From positions 868,001 through 932,000 of the forward strand of contig SAXG01000016.1 of NCBI GenBank assembly GCA_012932865.1: DNA of 64,000 bases, in the 5' to 3' direction. The notes under the pieces were generated by a model, which saw nothing but the letters and a program-made list of their open reading frames with translations, did no database searches and was not told where the DNA came from. Below, piece after piece: positions 1 through 9,399 of this stretch. How positions within the stretch are numbered: the stretch's first letter is position 1; the number at the start of each line of letters is the position of its first letter. Source of the stretch: Amylostereum areolatum (Eukaryota > Basidiomycota > Agaricomycetes > Russulales > Stereaceae). The position numbers were made by a program, and so were the translations under genes.

Positions 1-426
1 TTCAACATGTCGCAGCTGAGCGTCGGTGCGTCCCTCAGATACCCGAGAATGGGGTTTCGACATCTGATACCGCGCTGGTCAGACACAGTCTACAAACCAA
101 CCATCGCCGGGGACCATGACAAGCCTGCCGACCCGCCCCTTCCAGCCGCCCCCTCCCCTGACCATCCCAGCGAGCTTCACATCGGTTACGGCTCAGGAGG
201 CGCGGAGCCTCAGGAATTCGAGCTGCCACCGGGGGCGGGCGTGGACGTCACCTACTTGAAGCTCTTTATCACGACGCGATACGTCGACCTCTCCTACCTC
301 GAACAACGCTCGCCGTTCCCGGCCACTCGTTGGGCTAAATCCGCTCCACCGCGCGGCTCGCGGGAGCTGTGGGATACGCTTCTCGTCCCTATGGTCCAGA
401 GGAGGAAGAAGAAGCCGACGACGTAG
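1..426 (+). CDS. 3' end of a caspase-like (peptidase C14-type) protein gene, partial
   Basis: The frame is open from base 1 to the stop at 426, so the gene starts outside the window. The tail carries GAGVDVTYLKLFITTRYVDL, followed by a QRSPF motif and an ending of the type WDTLLVPMVQRRK. From memory, this arrangement closes many agaricomycete caspase-domain (CHAT/p20-like) proteins: a GYG..(V/E)P stretch, then (V/D)DVxxLKLFLTTxYVDLS and a short basic end. No catalytic His/Cys lies in the visible part, so activity cannot be judged. The Pro-rich stretch at residues 40-55 is linker-like. The family call rests only on the C-terminal signature; the direct reading is an open partial exon. Confidence 0.5.
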   Translation, partial: FNMSQLSVGASLRYPRMGFRHLIPRWSDTVYKPTIAGDHDKPADPPLPAAPSPDHPSELHIGYGSGGAEPQEFELPPGAGVDVTYLKLFITTRYVDLSYLEQRSPFPATRWAKSAPPRGSRELWDTLLVPMVQRRKKKPTT

Positions 427-781
427 AAGGACGATCTCATGTTACTTGAAGGCGAGGCTTGACTCAGAACATCGTCGGTAGTTTGGTTCCCTTGAGTAGT
501 CACCAAAGTTGCTTAAGGTACGTTGACTTATGTACATAACGAGGCGGGGCGTCTACTACTCGTGCTCGCGATTCGAACGGCTCGACTGTACCGAATTACC
601 CTACAACAACGAATTTCCGTCCACAGCATCCTCCCACATGCACGTCTGATCTGCAGCGATTCCACTCCCAAAGACAACGAACATAAACCCGGGCGTCGCG
701 AGCCGTATAACCCAACCCAACCAACCACACCACGCCGCGCCGCACGTCCCCATCCCCATCCCCACGAGTCCCCGCACACTT
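427..781. other. Intergenic spacer between convergent gene ends
   Basis: This holds the 3' flanks of the caspase-like gene (plus) and of FET3 (minus). The C-rich run at about 720-780 lies just past the FET3 stop. The antisense frames here have no splice logic or recognisable domain, and I see no gene. Confidence 0.6.
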
Positions 782-3511
782 TCACGTCTTCTTCACAAGC
801 CCAAAGAACCTCCCCCGCGCGAGCTTCTTCGCATGCGCCGCCCGCACCTCGTCCTCGATCTCCTCCTCGCTCAACCCGCCCCCGGTCGCGTACCACACCA
901 CGCTCGCCATCCCGACCACCGCCGCGAGCACGCACCCGGCCATCGCGCCGATCCCCCGCGCGTGCCACCCGTTGTTCTGCGGGTCCGGGCCCTCGGGCAG
1001 GCCCGCGAGGTCCGTGCCCGAGGCGTGGCCCGCGGCGTTCCCGGACGCGAGCAGGCTCTGCGCCGCGCAGTTGTCGGTCAGGCGCGCGGGCGGCGCGAGC
1101 ACGGTTTGGGCGCGGGACTGGATCTCGAGCGGGGCTTCGATTAGGGTGACGGCGAGCCCGGCTTCGAGGTGCCATTCGATGTGGCCTGTGCGGGGGAGGA
1201 ACCGTGCGCGTGAGCGAGCGGACGCGCGGGGGTGTCAAGGACAAGAGCAAGAGAAGAGGGCGGACGAGGCGGGAGGGGACGGGGAGACGAGACGTACAAT
1301 GGAAGAACCACGCGCCGGGGTTGTCTGCGATGACGCGGAGTGTGACGGAGTTCATGGACGGCACCTGGATGGTGTCGCGCCGGACGGGGTTCGGTTGACT
1401 GTCGTTGAACGGCGGGTTGAGCGTCGGGTCGTCGGAGGTGTAGTCCTCCGCGCGGTGCACGACCTGGAACTTGTGTCCGTGCAAGTGGCTGTCGCCGCTC
1501 GTCAGCCACACCGTCCGAGCATCGAGAGTGGGGGGAGAACGCACAAGGGGTGTTTGCCCGCGTCGCCGTTCTTGAGCACGATGTCGAACACGTCGAGGTG
1601 GTCGATGATGAAGCTCGTCTTTCCGTACGCGACCTCGGACGTGGCGTTCGCGCCGAGGGTGAGCGCGGAGAGCACGCTCGGGACGAGCGGGGCGTCGTAC
1701 GTGATCATGTTGAACATCGCGCGGTTCGTGCCGTCCTCGACGGTGTCGAAGAGGACCTCGAGCTCGATCGTGCGGTCGGTCGTCGGCATCGGTTCGACGA
1801 CGACGGGGACGAGCTCCATGTCCGCCACGTCGTGGTACTCCGCGATGGTGCCGCTGTCGGTGGTGGGCGCGGAGGCGTCGTAGGTGATCGATGCGGTGAT
1901 GTCTGAAAAGGGGCGTGACGGTGAGACGTGTGGACGGAGGGGAGAGGGGGGAAAGGAGGGACGTACTAGGGATGAGCGAGGCCGGGATGGTGTCGAACAT
2001 CTCGGTGTCGAAGTTGGCGTGGACGGCCCAGTTGGCGCTCGTGTCGTTGCGTGCGGTGACGAGGACGGAGTAGCGCTGGGCGACGGTGATCTCGATCAAG
2101 TCGGTCGAGTACTCCTCCACGTCCGTCTGTAGCATCCAACCGCCATCATCAGCACCAGCACCGATCGCACCGCGGAGGAAAGACGAAGCAACGCACGCCG
2201 TCGACCTCGATGATGCGCATCTCGTGTCCGTCGATCCAGAAGAACTGGGCCGCGAACGCGCCGGTGTTGACGATGCGCAGACGGTAGGTCTTTCCGGGCT
2301 GGAAGGGCAGCGTCGCGTTCTCGTTGAAGCCGACGCTGGCGGTCGCGCCGGTGCCAGACGTGCCGGCCTTGGGGCCGAGGTACGTGCCGTTCTGGGCGAA
2401 GTAAATAAGGGCCGAGTCTGTGAACGCACGACGGCGGTCAGCGACTGTGAAGGGGAAGAGAGAAGGGAGAGGGAGGAACGTACCGGGCACGGGCTCGGCG
2501 CCGCCGGGGTTGGCGACGGAGATGAATTGCTTGATGAGGGTGGCGTGTTGGTCGTGATACCAGTCTGCGAGGACGACGGTGAACTCTTCGTCGTACTGGT
2601 GGACCTCCTTTTGAGGGTGGATGAGGAAGGGCGTGCGGAGACCGTCTGTGTAGTGGCCCTGTGGTGGTGTGAGCGATGGGACGGGACAGGGAGAGGCGCA
2701 TATACTCACGTTGTGGTGTGCGTGGGCCCAGTACGTGCCCCATTGTCCAGAGGAGTTTATGGGGATCACGTAGTCAAAGTCGCCGCCGACAGGGATACCG
2801 CTGGGAGGGAAAAAGGTGAGTGTATGCGGGGGAAGGGTGAGTATATGCGAAGGAAAGGCGAGTATATGCGCGGAAAAAGGTGTCACAACACGAAGGACGT
2901 GCGAGACTGGGCGTTGGGGCACAGGAACTCGCCCGGACGAGGGAAATGCAAGGGTATATGCGCGCGACTTTACCATGAAAAAAGAACGGCCGAGTTTCCG
3001 CGCAACGGCACGACGAGGTAAGGCCTTCAGCCCGTCGCCGCCAGCCCCTACACGATCACGGTATGTAACCCGATCCGCAACGGAGGAAAAGCCAGCGGCA
3101 GACGAATGCCTCGTAGTAGGACCGACGCCGGGGCGCGTGATAGATGAAAAAAAAAGAACTGACCACTCGGTAACGCCCACGGCGCCGTCGTACCACGAGG
3201 TGGAGTTGAAGAACATGCCGTGATGGTGGACGGAGGTGGCCTCGTCGAGGCTGTTATGGGCGTGCAGGATGAGGGTGTCGTTGGCGGAGACATCCAACGG
3301 GGGCGGCCTGTATGCATCGTCAGCAAAAAGACGAGCGAGGGGAGAAGGGAAAAGGCGCGCACGGCCATGTTCCGTTGACGCCGACGGCGCGACGGGGGAA
3401 GAGGCCGTCGGGGTTGGTGTCTTCGACGTAGGTGATGTTCCACCAGACCTCGTGTACGGCGGCGAAGGCGGGCAGGGCGGCGGCGAGGAGGGCGAAGACG
3501 GAGGAGCGCAT
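782..3511 (-). CDS. FET3: Fet3-type multicopper ferroxidase
   Basis: Nine exons (3511-3363, 3307-3164, 2800-2710, 2658-2484, 2417-2197, 2126-1967, 1902-1545, 1488-1298, 1185-782) give 1893 nt, 630 aa, the usual Fet3 length. An N-terminal signal peptide (MRSSVFALLAAALPAFA) precedes three cupredoxin domains. Copper ligands are visible as HHHGM, WAHAHHN, HPFHLHGHKF and HCHIEWHLEAGL; the leucine at the type-1 axial position is Fet3/laccase-like. A C-terminal transmembrane helix (AGCVLAAVVGMASVVWYATG) and a basic cytosolic tail anchor it in the plasma membrane. The enzyme oxidises Fe(II) to Fe(III) with O2 and hands it to Ftr1, whose gene is divergent next door. Oddity: intron 2 is 363 bp, against about 45-70 bp for the others. 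Confidence 0.95.
2816..2880. repeat. Degenerate tandem repeat inside FET3 intron 2
   Basis: Three imperfect copies of a roughly 21-base unit, GGTGAGTATATGCG plus a purine-rich tail, occupy the 3' part of the long FET3 intron. On the plus strand each unit resembles a splice donor (GGTGAGT); on the sense strand it is pyrimidine-rich (CGCATATACTCACC) and extends the polypyrimidine tract before the acceptor at 2801-2802. A related string, TATACTCACGTTGTGG, forms the FET3 exon 3 donor junction at about 2700-2716. Confidence 0.6.
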
Positions 3512-3640
3512 CTTCAAGCCAGCGGAACGATCGACGCGATAAGATGGAGGGACCGGTGGGGGATCATCTCGAAGGGGAGGGGAGGGGGGTATTTGAGAAG
3601 ACGAGAAGAGGGTGGGAGACGTCCGCCGTGCTGGCGGGGT

Positions 3641-3649
3641 ATCTGATAA
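3641..3649 (+). promoter_or_regulatory. Iron-GATA site ATCTGATAA, 130 bp upstream of FET3
   Basis: Perfect match to the ATCWGATAA consensus of fungal iron-responsive GATA repressors, on the FET3 side of the shared promoter. Confidence 0.7.
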
Positions 3650-3669
3650 CGCGCACAGGGGCAGCCGGC

Positions 3670-3678
3670 CTATCAGAT
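3670..3678 (-). promoter_or_regulatory. Iron-GATA site ATCTGATAG (8 of 9)
   Basis: The plus strand reads CTATCAGAT. It lies 21 bp from the perfect site at 3641-3649, in opposite orientation, a spacing compatible with paired GATA binding. Confidence 0.55.
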
Positions 3679-4101
3679 TAGGAATGGCTCTTTGATCTGC
3701 ACGCTGGCCCGTCACCCCCTCCGACGCATCTTCCCCGTCTTCTGCTCCATTCCATCTGCGCGTGCTCCATGCCGTACTCACCGTGTGAGCCTCGCGTTCA
3801 GAAGGAGCAATGCGGAACCTGCGGACACGCCGTCCTCCTCCTCGCAGCCTGCGTCTTTGCCCCCAATGCTGAGTTGAACTTCGGGGGCCCCTCGGCGGAT
3901 CGGTCTTGGTCGCTGCCAGATCGCACAAAAATTGCGGTGCCTCTCCGCCTCCTGTTTTCGAATACTCCCGCGTACTCTCGGCGCTGGGCGCTGGGCGAAA
4001 AGGGCGCAGTCTGAGTCTGGGCGAAGATCGGGGGAGGGAGGCTGAGCGAAGGGCGCATGCACATGCCAGCATGATGGTGTCACCCGGATCCAGGCCATCT
4101 T

Positions 4102-4110
4102 ATCTGATAG
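4102..4110 (+). promoter_or_regulatory. Iron-GATA site ATCTGATAG near FTR1
   Basis: It sits in ATCTTATCTGATAGG, so two overlapping GATA cores occur (TTATC and TGATAG). It is about 180 bp upstream of the FTR1 start codon. Confidence 0.6.
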
Positions 4111-4292
4111 GGCGGCGCCGTCGAGGGCTTGGAAGCACCGGATAAGATTAGATGCCTTCCGCGCCGTCTCCCCGGGTCCTGCGCTCAGCTCGCTCGCTCG
4201 CTCGGCTTCCTGATGTTTTATACCTCCCCGATCATGCCTGCTCTTGCCCAAGGCCCCCCTTCCCCTCGCTCCCCCTCCCCCCGCCGTTCACC

Positions 4293-5830
4293 ATGGCCAA
4301 GAGCGTCTTCTCCGTCCCCATCTTCTTCATCGTCTTTCGCGAGACCCTCGAGGCCGCCATCATCATCTCCGTCCTCCTCGGTCTCGTCGAGCAGATCGTC
4401 CTCGACGACCCCGAACGTCTCCGCATTCACCACAACCACCACCGCGACATCGACGAAAAGGACTCCACGGAGGGCTCCGCCGCCGCAAACGACGCCGCCC
4501 TCGCTACCGCCCTCGAGGACCATGACCTGAACAAGCGCAGGCTCATTCGCAAGATGCGCATCCAGGTGTGTCCCCCTCGCCGCCCCCTCCCCATCTCCTC
4601 TCCCAGAAAAAAAAACACTGACCGCGTCATGTGCTATTCGAGATCTTCGCCGGCGCCGTTCTCGGCCTGCTCATCGCCCTCGCCATCGGCGCCGCCTTCA
4701 TCGCCGTCTGGTTCACCGAAGCCTCCGACCTCTGGGCCAAATCCGAGGCGCTCTGGGAGGGCATCTTCGAGCTCGTGGCGTCCATCATCATCTTCGTCAT
4801 GGGCATCACCATGCTCAAGATCGACCGCGCAAAGGCCAAGTGGCGCGTCAAGCTCCAGCACGCGTTCTCCGGTGACCGTGCGTGTCCCGGCCCCCCCTCC
4901 TCCCCCTCCTTTGCGCCCGCGTTTTGGAGGTGCGTGCTGACGTGCCGTTTTCTTGGCGGGTGCGTCTAGATGTCGACGGGAGGACGCGCTCGGGCAAGTG
5001 GGCCCTCTTCATCCTGCCGTTCATCACCGTCCTGCGCGAGGGCATGGAAGCCGTCGTCTTCGTCGGCGGTGTCTCCCTCGGTCAATCCGCCACCTCTATC
5101 CCGATCGCCGCCATCGTCGGCCTCGTCTGCGGCCTCATCTGCGGTTACCTCATCTACGCCTTCGCCAGCCGCTCCAGTACGTCTCCTCCTCCCCCTCCTC
5201 CCCCTCCGCCACCCCGAACGCTGACCCCGCCGTGAACGCAGCCCTCACCGTCTTCCTCGTCGTCATGACCAACTTCATCCTCCTCATCGGCGCCGGGCTG
5301 TTCAGCAAGGCCGTCTGGGCCTTCCAGGAGAACGCGTTCAACCACCTCCTCGGCACCGACATCGACGACGCGGGCGGGGACGGGCCCGGCTCGTTCGACG
5401 TCCGCGGCAACGTCTGGCACCTCGATTGCTGCAACCCCGAGAACAACTTCGACAACGACGGCTGGTCGATCTTCAGCGCCCTCTTCGGCTGGACCAACTC
5501 CGCCACCCGTGCGTCCCCTCTCCCGCTTTCTCTTTCTTCCCCCCTTCCTGTGAACGCGAACGCGAGGACGACGCTGACGCCCGTGCGCATATAGTCGGCT
5601 CCGTGCTCTCGTACGTCTTCTACTGGATCGCCGTCGTCGTCGCCGTCGTCGGGCTCAAGTGGAAGGAGGGCCGCACGCGCGTGTTTGGGAGGGAGAGCGG
5701 CGCGGGCGCGCGCAGGCGCGAGAAGCGCGAGGCGGCGGGCGCGCGGCACGAGGCGGAGGCATCCGGGGCGGACGAGAAGACGCCGGAGAGTCAGAGTCAG
5801 GCGGGGGAGATCGCGGAGCTGCCCAAGTGA
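4293..5830 (+). CDS. FTR1: High-affinity plasma-membrane iron permease Ftr1
   Basis: Five exons (4293-4565, 4643-4877, 4970-5176, 5242-5508, 5595-5830) sum to 1218 nt, 405 aa. The two Fe(III)-binding REXXE motifs are present: RETLEAA in the first membrane segment and REGMEAV in the middle of the protein. Several hydrophobic helices (FAGAVLGLLIALAIGAAFIA, IPIAAIVGLVCGLICGYLIY, LTVFLVVMTNFILLIGAGLF) fit the seven-helix ILT family. The stretch WHLDCCNPENN is typical of the external loop. The C-terminal tail is hydrophilic, basic, then acidic. Ftr1 takes iron through the membrane only in complex with Fet3, encoded on the other side of the shared promoter. The frame and splice sites look intact. 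Confidence 0.96.
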
Positions 5831-6279
5831 GTCGGAGACGTCGTCGGGGGCTTTTTTCTTCTCGTTCGCTTGTGTCGGCGTCCCTCGTCTTTGCAATTGC
5901 GGGGGGTCGGCGTTACGCGGCTTGCGGTCGATGTATGCGTCCGGGTTCTCTCCTCCGTCTGTACCCCACTCCTTGTTCTGAGTCTGTCGCGTCTGGGCTC
6001 TGCGGGGAGGGGGGTGTCACGCGTACTTTACGATCCTACGAAAAAGAGACCGAGTGGGTACACCGCTTGTCCTTACGCTGCACCCCCCCTCCACCTAAAC
6101 TTAAAATGCACATGTCCCCATTCACTGCCGCCGCCGTGGGACGTGACGCGTGAACCTCGACTGGCCACGAGTCACGACAGTCTTCCTGATCGCGCGGCAG
6201 CATTGACTTTAAACTTCGATCGACCATCGCTCTATACAGCACAGACTTGCTGGACGCCGCTTCCGCGAGGACCACGCGT

Positions 6280-6288
6280 ATCTGATAA
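6280..6288 (+). promoter_or_regulatory. Iron-GATA site ATCTGATAA
   Basis: Perfect consensus match (context CGTATCTGATAAGGAG), about 40 bp upstream of the TATA-like sequence at 6327-6343. Confidence 0.6.
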
Positions 6289-6485
6289 GGAGTCCAGCAC
6301 ATGGTGCGCTGCACGATGACGGGGGCCTATATATACATAAGTAGGAGCGCAAGCGCATGTTCTGTCCCATTGAATGGGGAGAAGCGCGGAGCCATTCTAT
6401 GCTGGGCAGGAAGCACGCCGTCCAATATACCAGTGCGTCTTCAATCTCTCGAGGATCCGGAGGAACGGGGGTGCGGGGTAAGTAT

Positions 6486-6494
6486 ATCTGATAA
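6486..6494 (+). promoter_or_regulatory. Iron-GATA site ATCTGATAA
   Basis: Perfect match (context GTATATCTGATAAGCTG). No recognisable gene lies within 2 kb to the right. Confidence 0.6.
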
Positions 6495-6894
6495 GCTGGC
6501 GCGCCCGACGGTCCAGGCGTGGGTGCAACCATGAATGTTGGACGGTATCATACAGTCGCTAAGGTGTTTGGTGTATTAAATAAGTGTCAGGGCGCCGGCG
6601 TCCAGCGGGTCTCTGAATCTCCCACCCCCTCCCCTCGCGCCCTCACCAGTGGCACTGAATGTCCGCCGACGGGGCACGGTCCCATATGGGCGTACCGAGG
6701 GCCTCAAACTCGCGCGAGGGTCGCGCGAGCGCGGCGCCTGCGATCGCGTGGGGGGGAGGGGGGGGCAAGGAACGGATGGATGCACTTGAGCCTCCGAGTC
6801 TGAATCATAGCCAGATCGAAGACGGGCCCTCGTATCACGGGCGGAGTCCTCGAGCAGGAACGGCGGATTCGCGGCTTTCGCGGTGGCGCCTCGC

Positions 6895-6912
6895 GATGTG
6901 TGTGTGTGTGTG
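6895..6912. repeat. GT microsatellite
   Basis: GATGTGTGTGTGTGTGTGGG: about eight GT units in the gene-free region. Confidence 0.8.
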
Positions 6913-6952
6913 GGAAGGGCGCAACTGGAGGAGGGGGGTTTTGAGGGGGGGT

Positions 6953-6961
6953 ATCTGATAA
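6953..6961 (+). promoter_or_regulatory. Iron-GATA site ATCTGATAA followed by GATG
   Basis: Perfect match in GTATCTGATAAGATGATGG. The extra AAGAT gives a second half-site. Confidence 0.6.
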
Positions 6962-7077
6962 GATGATGGCGACGCGGTTTGGGGGTCCCGGTGAGGTTGC
7001 GGGGAAGGACGGACCTGGACGGTGTCCGGGGAGACGGTTCCACCGAGGTTAAATTGGTGTCGAGGGGCGGGAGCGTT

Positions 7078-7086
7078 ATCTGATAA
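7078..7086 (+). promoter_or_regulatory. Palindromic iron-GATA site TTATCTGATAA
   Basis: With the preceding TT, bases 7076-7086 read TTATCTGATAA, which has GATA cores on both strands. Confidence 0.6.
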
Positions 7087-7133
7087 TCGGCCCATTGTTG
7101 GAACTTGGTAGCATCCGACCCTCTGGAGTCTGA

Positions 7134-7150
7134 GGGGGGGGGGGGGGGGG
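7134..7150. repeat. Run of 17 G
   Basis: Uninterrupted G run. It could form G-quadruplex or slippage-prone DNA, and its length may be inaccurate in the assembly. Confidence 0.8.
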
Positions 7151-8095
7151 AAACAAAGTTACGCGCTTGGCGTTCGAGGTCCAATGCAGTCTGCGACGCG
7201 CCCCGTTCGCTCCTCCTCGCGGTGCGGAACGCTTGGAAAGTACACACGGCCAAGGCCGGCGAACAGACCGCGCGACGTCGAGTCGAGTCGGTGCACTTCT
7301 CCCGCCCCGACCTAAGTGCATACCCGCATGGCTTTCAATGCCGTGCGTGATCGCCACGCCAACGCCGAGTCCCCCCCGTACGACGCGCAGGCACGAAACC
7401 GTCCGTCGGAGCGAAAGTTGACTCGGACGTACCAATACGTGGGGCGTGCGAGCTCTGCGTCGGGTCTTGGGCTAGACTGCCTGGCGGGCGCGTTGGACTT
7501 GGAAGTGGAATCGTACGCCAGGTGACGAGCGAGCGAGGAGGGAAGCTCGCGCGCCGTGCGGCACCGTTCCGCCATGCCATAGTCGGGCGTCGGTACCCAC
7601 ACTGACTTACGACACCAACGAGCACGGGCACAAATGTCGCGGAGTCGCATGCTGTCAGCCGAGTCGTGTCGGCCTGTGAAGTGAAATTGCGATCGGCTCC
7701 ATGTCTCGAGCGCAGGCTTGCCGCCGGGGAGAGAAAAATTGATGTCTTCGAGGAGCTTCAAGGTCTTCCGAAATAACGGCTCCGCCTTCGCGATCCGTGG
7801 CCCGACCTAAAAACAAGGGGGAAAAGAGGAGAAAAAAGAGGGGAGCGGCCGTGTATGGTTCTGGCAAATTTCGGCATGAAACGGAGCGTGGAGCGTGGGG
7901 TCTGCATAGGAGCCGCGAGCTTGGAAGCTCGAGCTCAAGGGCGAAAGCGGTTGAGCGAAGTGGATCACTGGATGGGAGGGAAAATTAAGCCCTGCCCAGA
8001 GATATGACGCGCGCGTGCAGCTGGAAGATCGGCGTCGCGGTGTGGTGGCGACGCTTGGCGACGCCCCGTTCCCCTGATTGGCGCAGCGTAACTGT

Positions 8096-8104
8096 ATCAG
8101 ATAA
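8096..8104 (+). promoter_or_regulatory. Iron-GATA site ATCAGATAA
   Basis: The W=A form of ATCWGATAA, in GTATCAGATAAGATGCGG, with GATA cores on both strands. Confidence 0.6.
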
Positions 8105-8152
8105 GATGCGGGACGTATACGTACAGCGGAAGAGACCAAGGTGAGGAACAGA

Positions 8153-8177
8153 GGTGCGTGCGTGCGTGCGTGCGTAC
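8153..8177. repeat. GTGC/GCGT microsatellite
   Basis: Tandem GTGC units ending in GTACGTG, within the gene-free stretch and upstream of the TATA-like site at 8463. Confidence 0.75.
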
Positions 8178-8229
8178 GTGAGTGGGCCCGGCGGCTGCGG
8201 TTCCCGGGAGACGGTCGCATTTCGAACGT

Positions 8230-8238
8230 ATCTGATAG
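8230..8238 (+). promoter_or_regulatory. Iron-GATA site ATCTGATAG
   Basis: Eight of nine to the consensus, 230 bp upstream of a TATA-like GTATAAAGC at about 8463. Confidence 0.5.
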
Positions 8239-8450
8239 GGACTGGTGGGAAGAATGAGGAGAATATATGGGCAAGTAAGAAGGGTGGAAATCTGGACGTG
8301 GGAAGAGGAGAGTTGGTTTGGGGGATTTGGGGACCGGACTTTGAGAGGAGATGGGGAGATGTTGAAGTTAGGACTGAAGGACTCAGTGTAGGGCTGCGTG
8401 CGGAAATGGGACGTGGACGTCGAGAAGGGAGAAGATAGATCGTAAACCGC

Positions 8451-9399
8451 GTGCAAGGTCGCAGTATAAAGCGAGGCTATTCACGGTGCGTCTTCCTTTG
8501 TTTTCGCCATGTCAGTCGTGCTCACGGTCTTGTACTCGGAAGTCGCTCAGGCTCTGGGTTGTCCCAGTGGTGCGGCCAGGCTCTTCAATCTAGTCATGAA
8601 GCACCCCTTGGACTTTTCCCTCCACATTCCAGTTAATATGGCGTTCTTTTCTTGGTGCGCAAGCTCTTTGGCTAGTTCCCGCTCCTCATCCGACCTGACA
8701 CCACTGGACCCTACACCCGCGACAGTTCCTCTACCTGTCCTCCACCGGCTTGGGCGCGACGTTCTTCGGGGGAAGGCCCACGGGTTTCAACAGAGGAATT
8801 AATGGCACGACGTGGGAGCGGGCGCTGTTTGGGATGCAGGTCGTACGTCGGGTCGCGGATGTGCAGTGGTGTATCTGGCCAGGGCCGCGGTTGGCATACA
8901 AATATCAGGTGCTGAGGAGCGAGTATGGAGGTAAGTGGGGATGGTGGTAGGCGAGGACTGTGATGCTGTGTATGATGATACTTATGTTTACTCTACACTT
9001 ACACCGACGGGCATGCTCACACCAGAGACACAATATCACCCGACGCTTGCAGATGAACGTACTAAACAATTGGAACAATGACATGTCAAAATCTCACCCA
9101 CAAGAAGGGCAAACTTGTCTAGAACTGACTCAAACAAATGGTGGGAGCGGTAAGTAGTACTTGAGAACGTCCGAAAGCCATCTGGTCTGCATCGACTCGG
9201 GAGTCGGCGCCCGACTCCGGAGATAGGACCAACAGGGACCAACACGTTTGCACACGCCGACGACTTTCGACGTGGCATTCTCAAACCTGTACGCTGAACA
9301 CATTTCAACTCCTGATCGACATCTCTGGCTCACAGTATTCGAGACCATCGCAATCATCCCGTTGCGTCTAACATTGCCTTCACCTATCGACCGCGCCAC
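8451..9399 (+). other. Possible short transcribed unit, function unknown
   Basis: A TATA-like GTATAAAGC at about 8463 is followed by an ATG at 8509 and an open frame to 8802 (97 codons). A second frame continues to a strong donor, GGAG|GTAAGT, at about 8929-8936. The second frame encodes QFLYLSSTGLGATFFGG and a Trp-rich stretch; I recognise no family, and no clean acceptor joins the two frames. Because it follows the row of iron-GATA sites it is the best local candidate for a regulated transcript, but the coding potential is weak. Bases 8950-9399 show nothing else. Confidence 0.25.

Larger units (their letters stand above)
3512..4292. promoter_or_regulatory. Bidirectional FET3-FTR1 promoter
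   Basis: The 781 bp between the two start codons carry three GATA-repressor-like sites: ATCTGATAA at 3641-3649, ATCTGATAG (reverse) at 3670-3678 and ATCTGATAG at 4102-4110. There is also a GGATAAGATTAGAT at 4140-4153. A TATA-like TTTTATACC lies at about 4216, some 75 bp before the FTR1 ATG. Fungal iron repressors (SreA/SRE, Fep1, Urbs1) bind ATCWGATAA, so co-repression of both genes in iron-replete cells is the expected behaviour. Binding itself is inference. Confidence 0.75.
5831..8450. other. 2.6-kb region with many iron-GATA sites and no recognisable gene
   Basis: After the FTR1 stop no frame on either strand shows a family I know, or a series of exons with consistent splice signals; the longer frames are GC-rich shadows. 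The stretch holds four perfect ATCTGATAA sites, one ATCAGATAA and one ATCTGATAG (listed separately), a TATA-like CCTATATATACATAAG at about 6327-6343, a GT microsatellite, a 17-G run and a GTGC microsatellite. A short or non-coding transcript, a fast-evolving gene or a decayed iron-regulated gene are the options I can see. Confidence 0.5.

Noticed and set aside
528..2429. A 633-codon minus-strand frame through FET3
   Set aside because: It is a run-through of FET3 exons and introns in mixed frames; the spliced FET3 model explains the strand.
6576..7253. A 225-codon minus-strand frame downstream of FTR1
   Set aside because: It is Pro/Ser/Arg-rich low-complexity translation of GC-rich DNA, without splice signals or domain.
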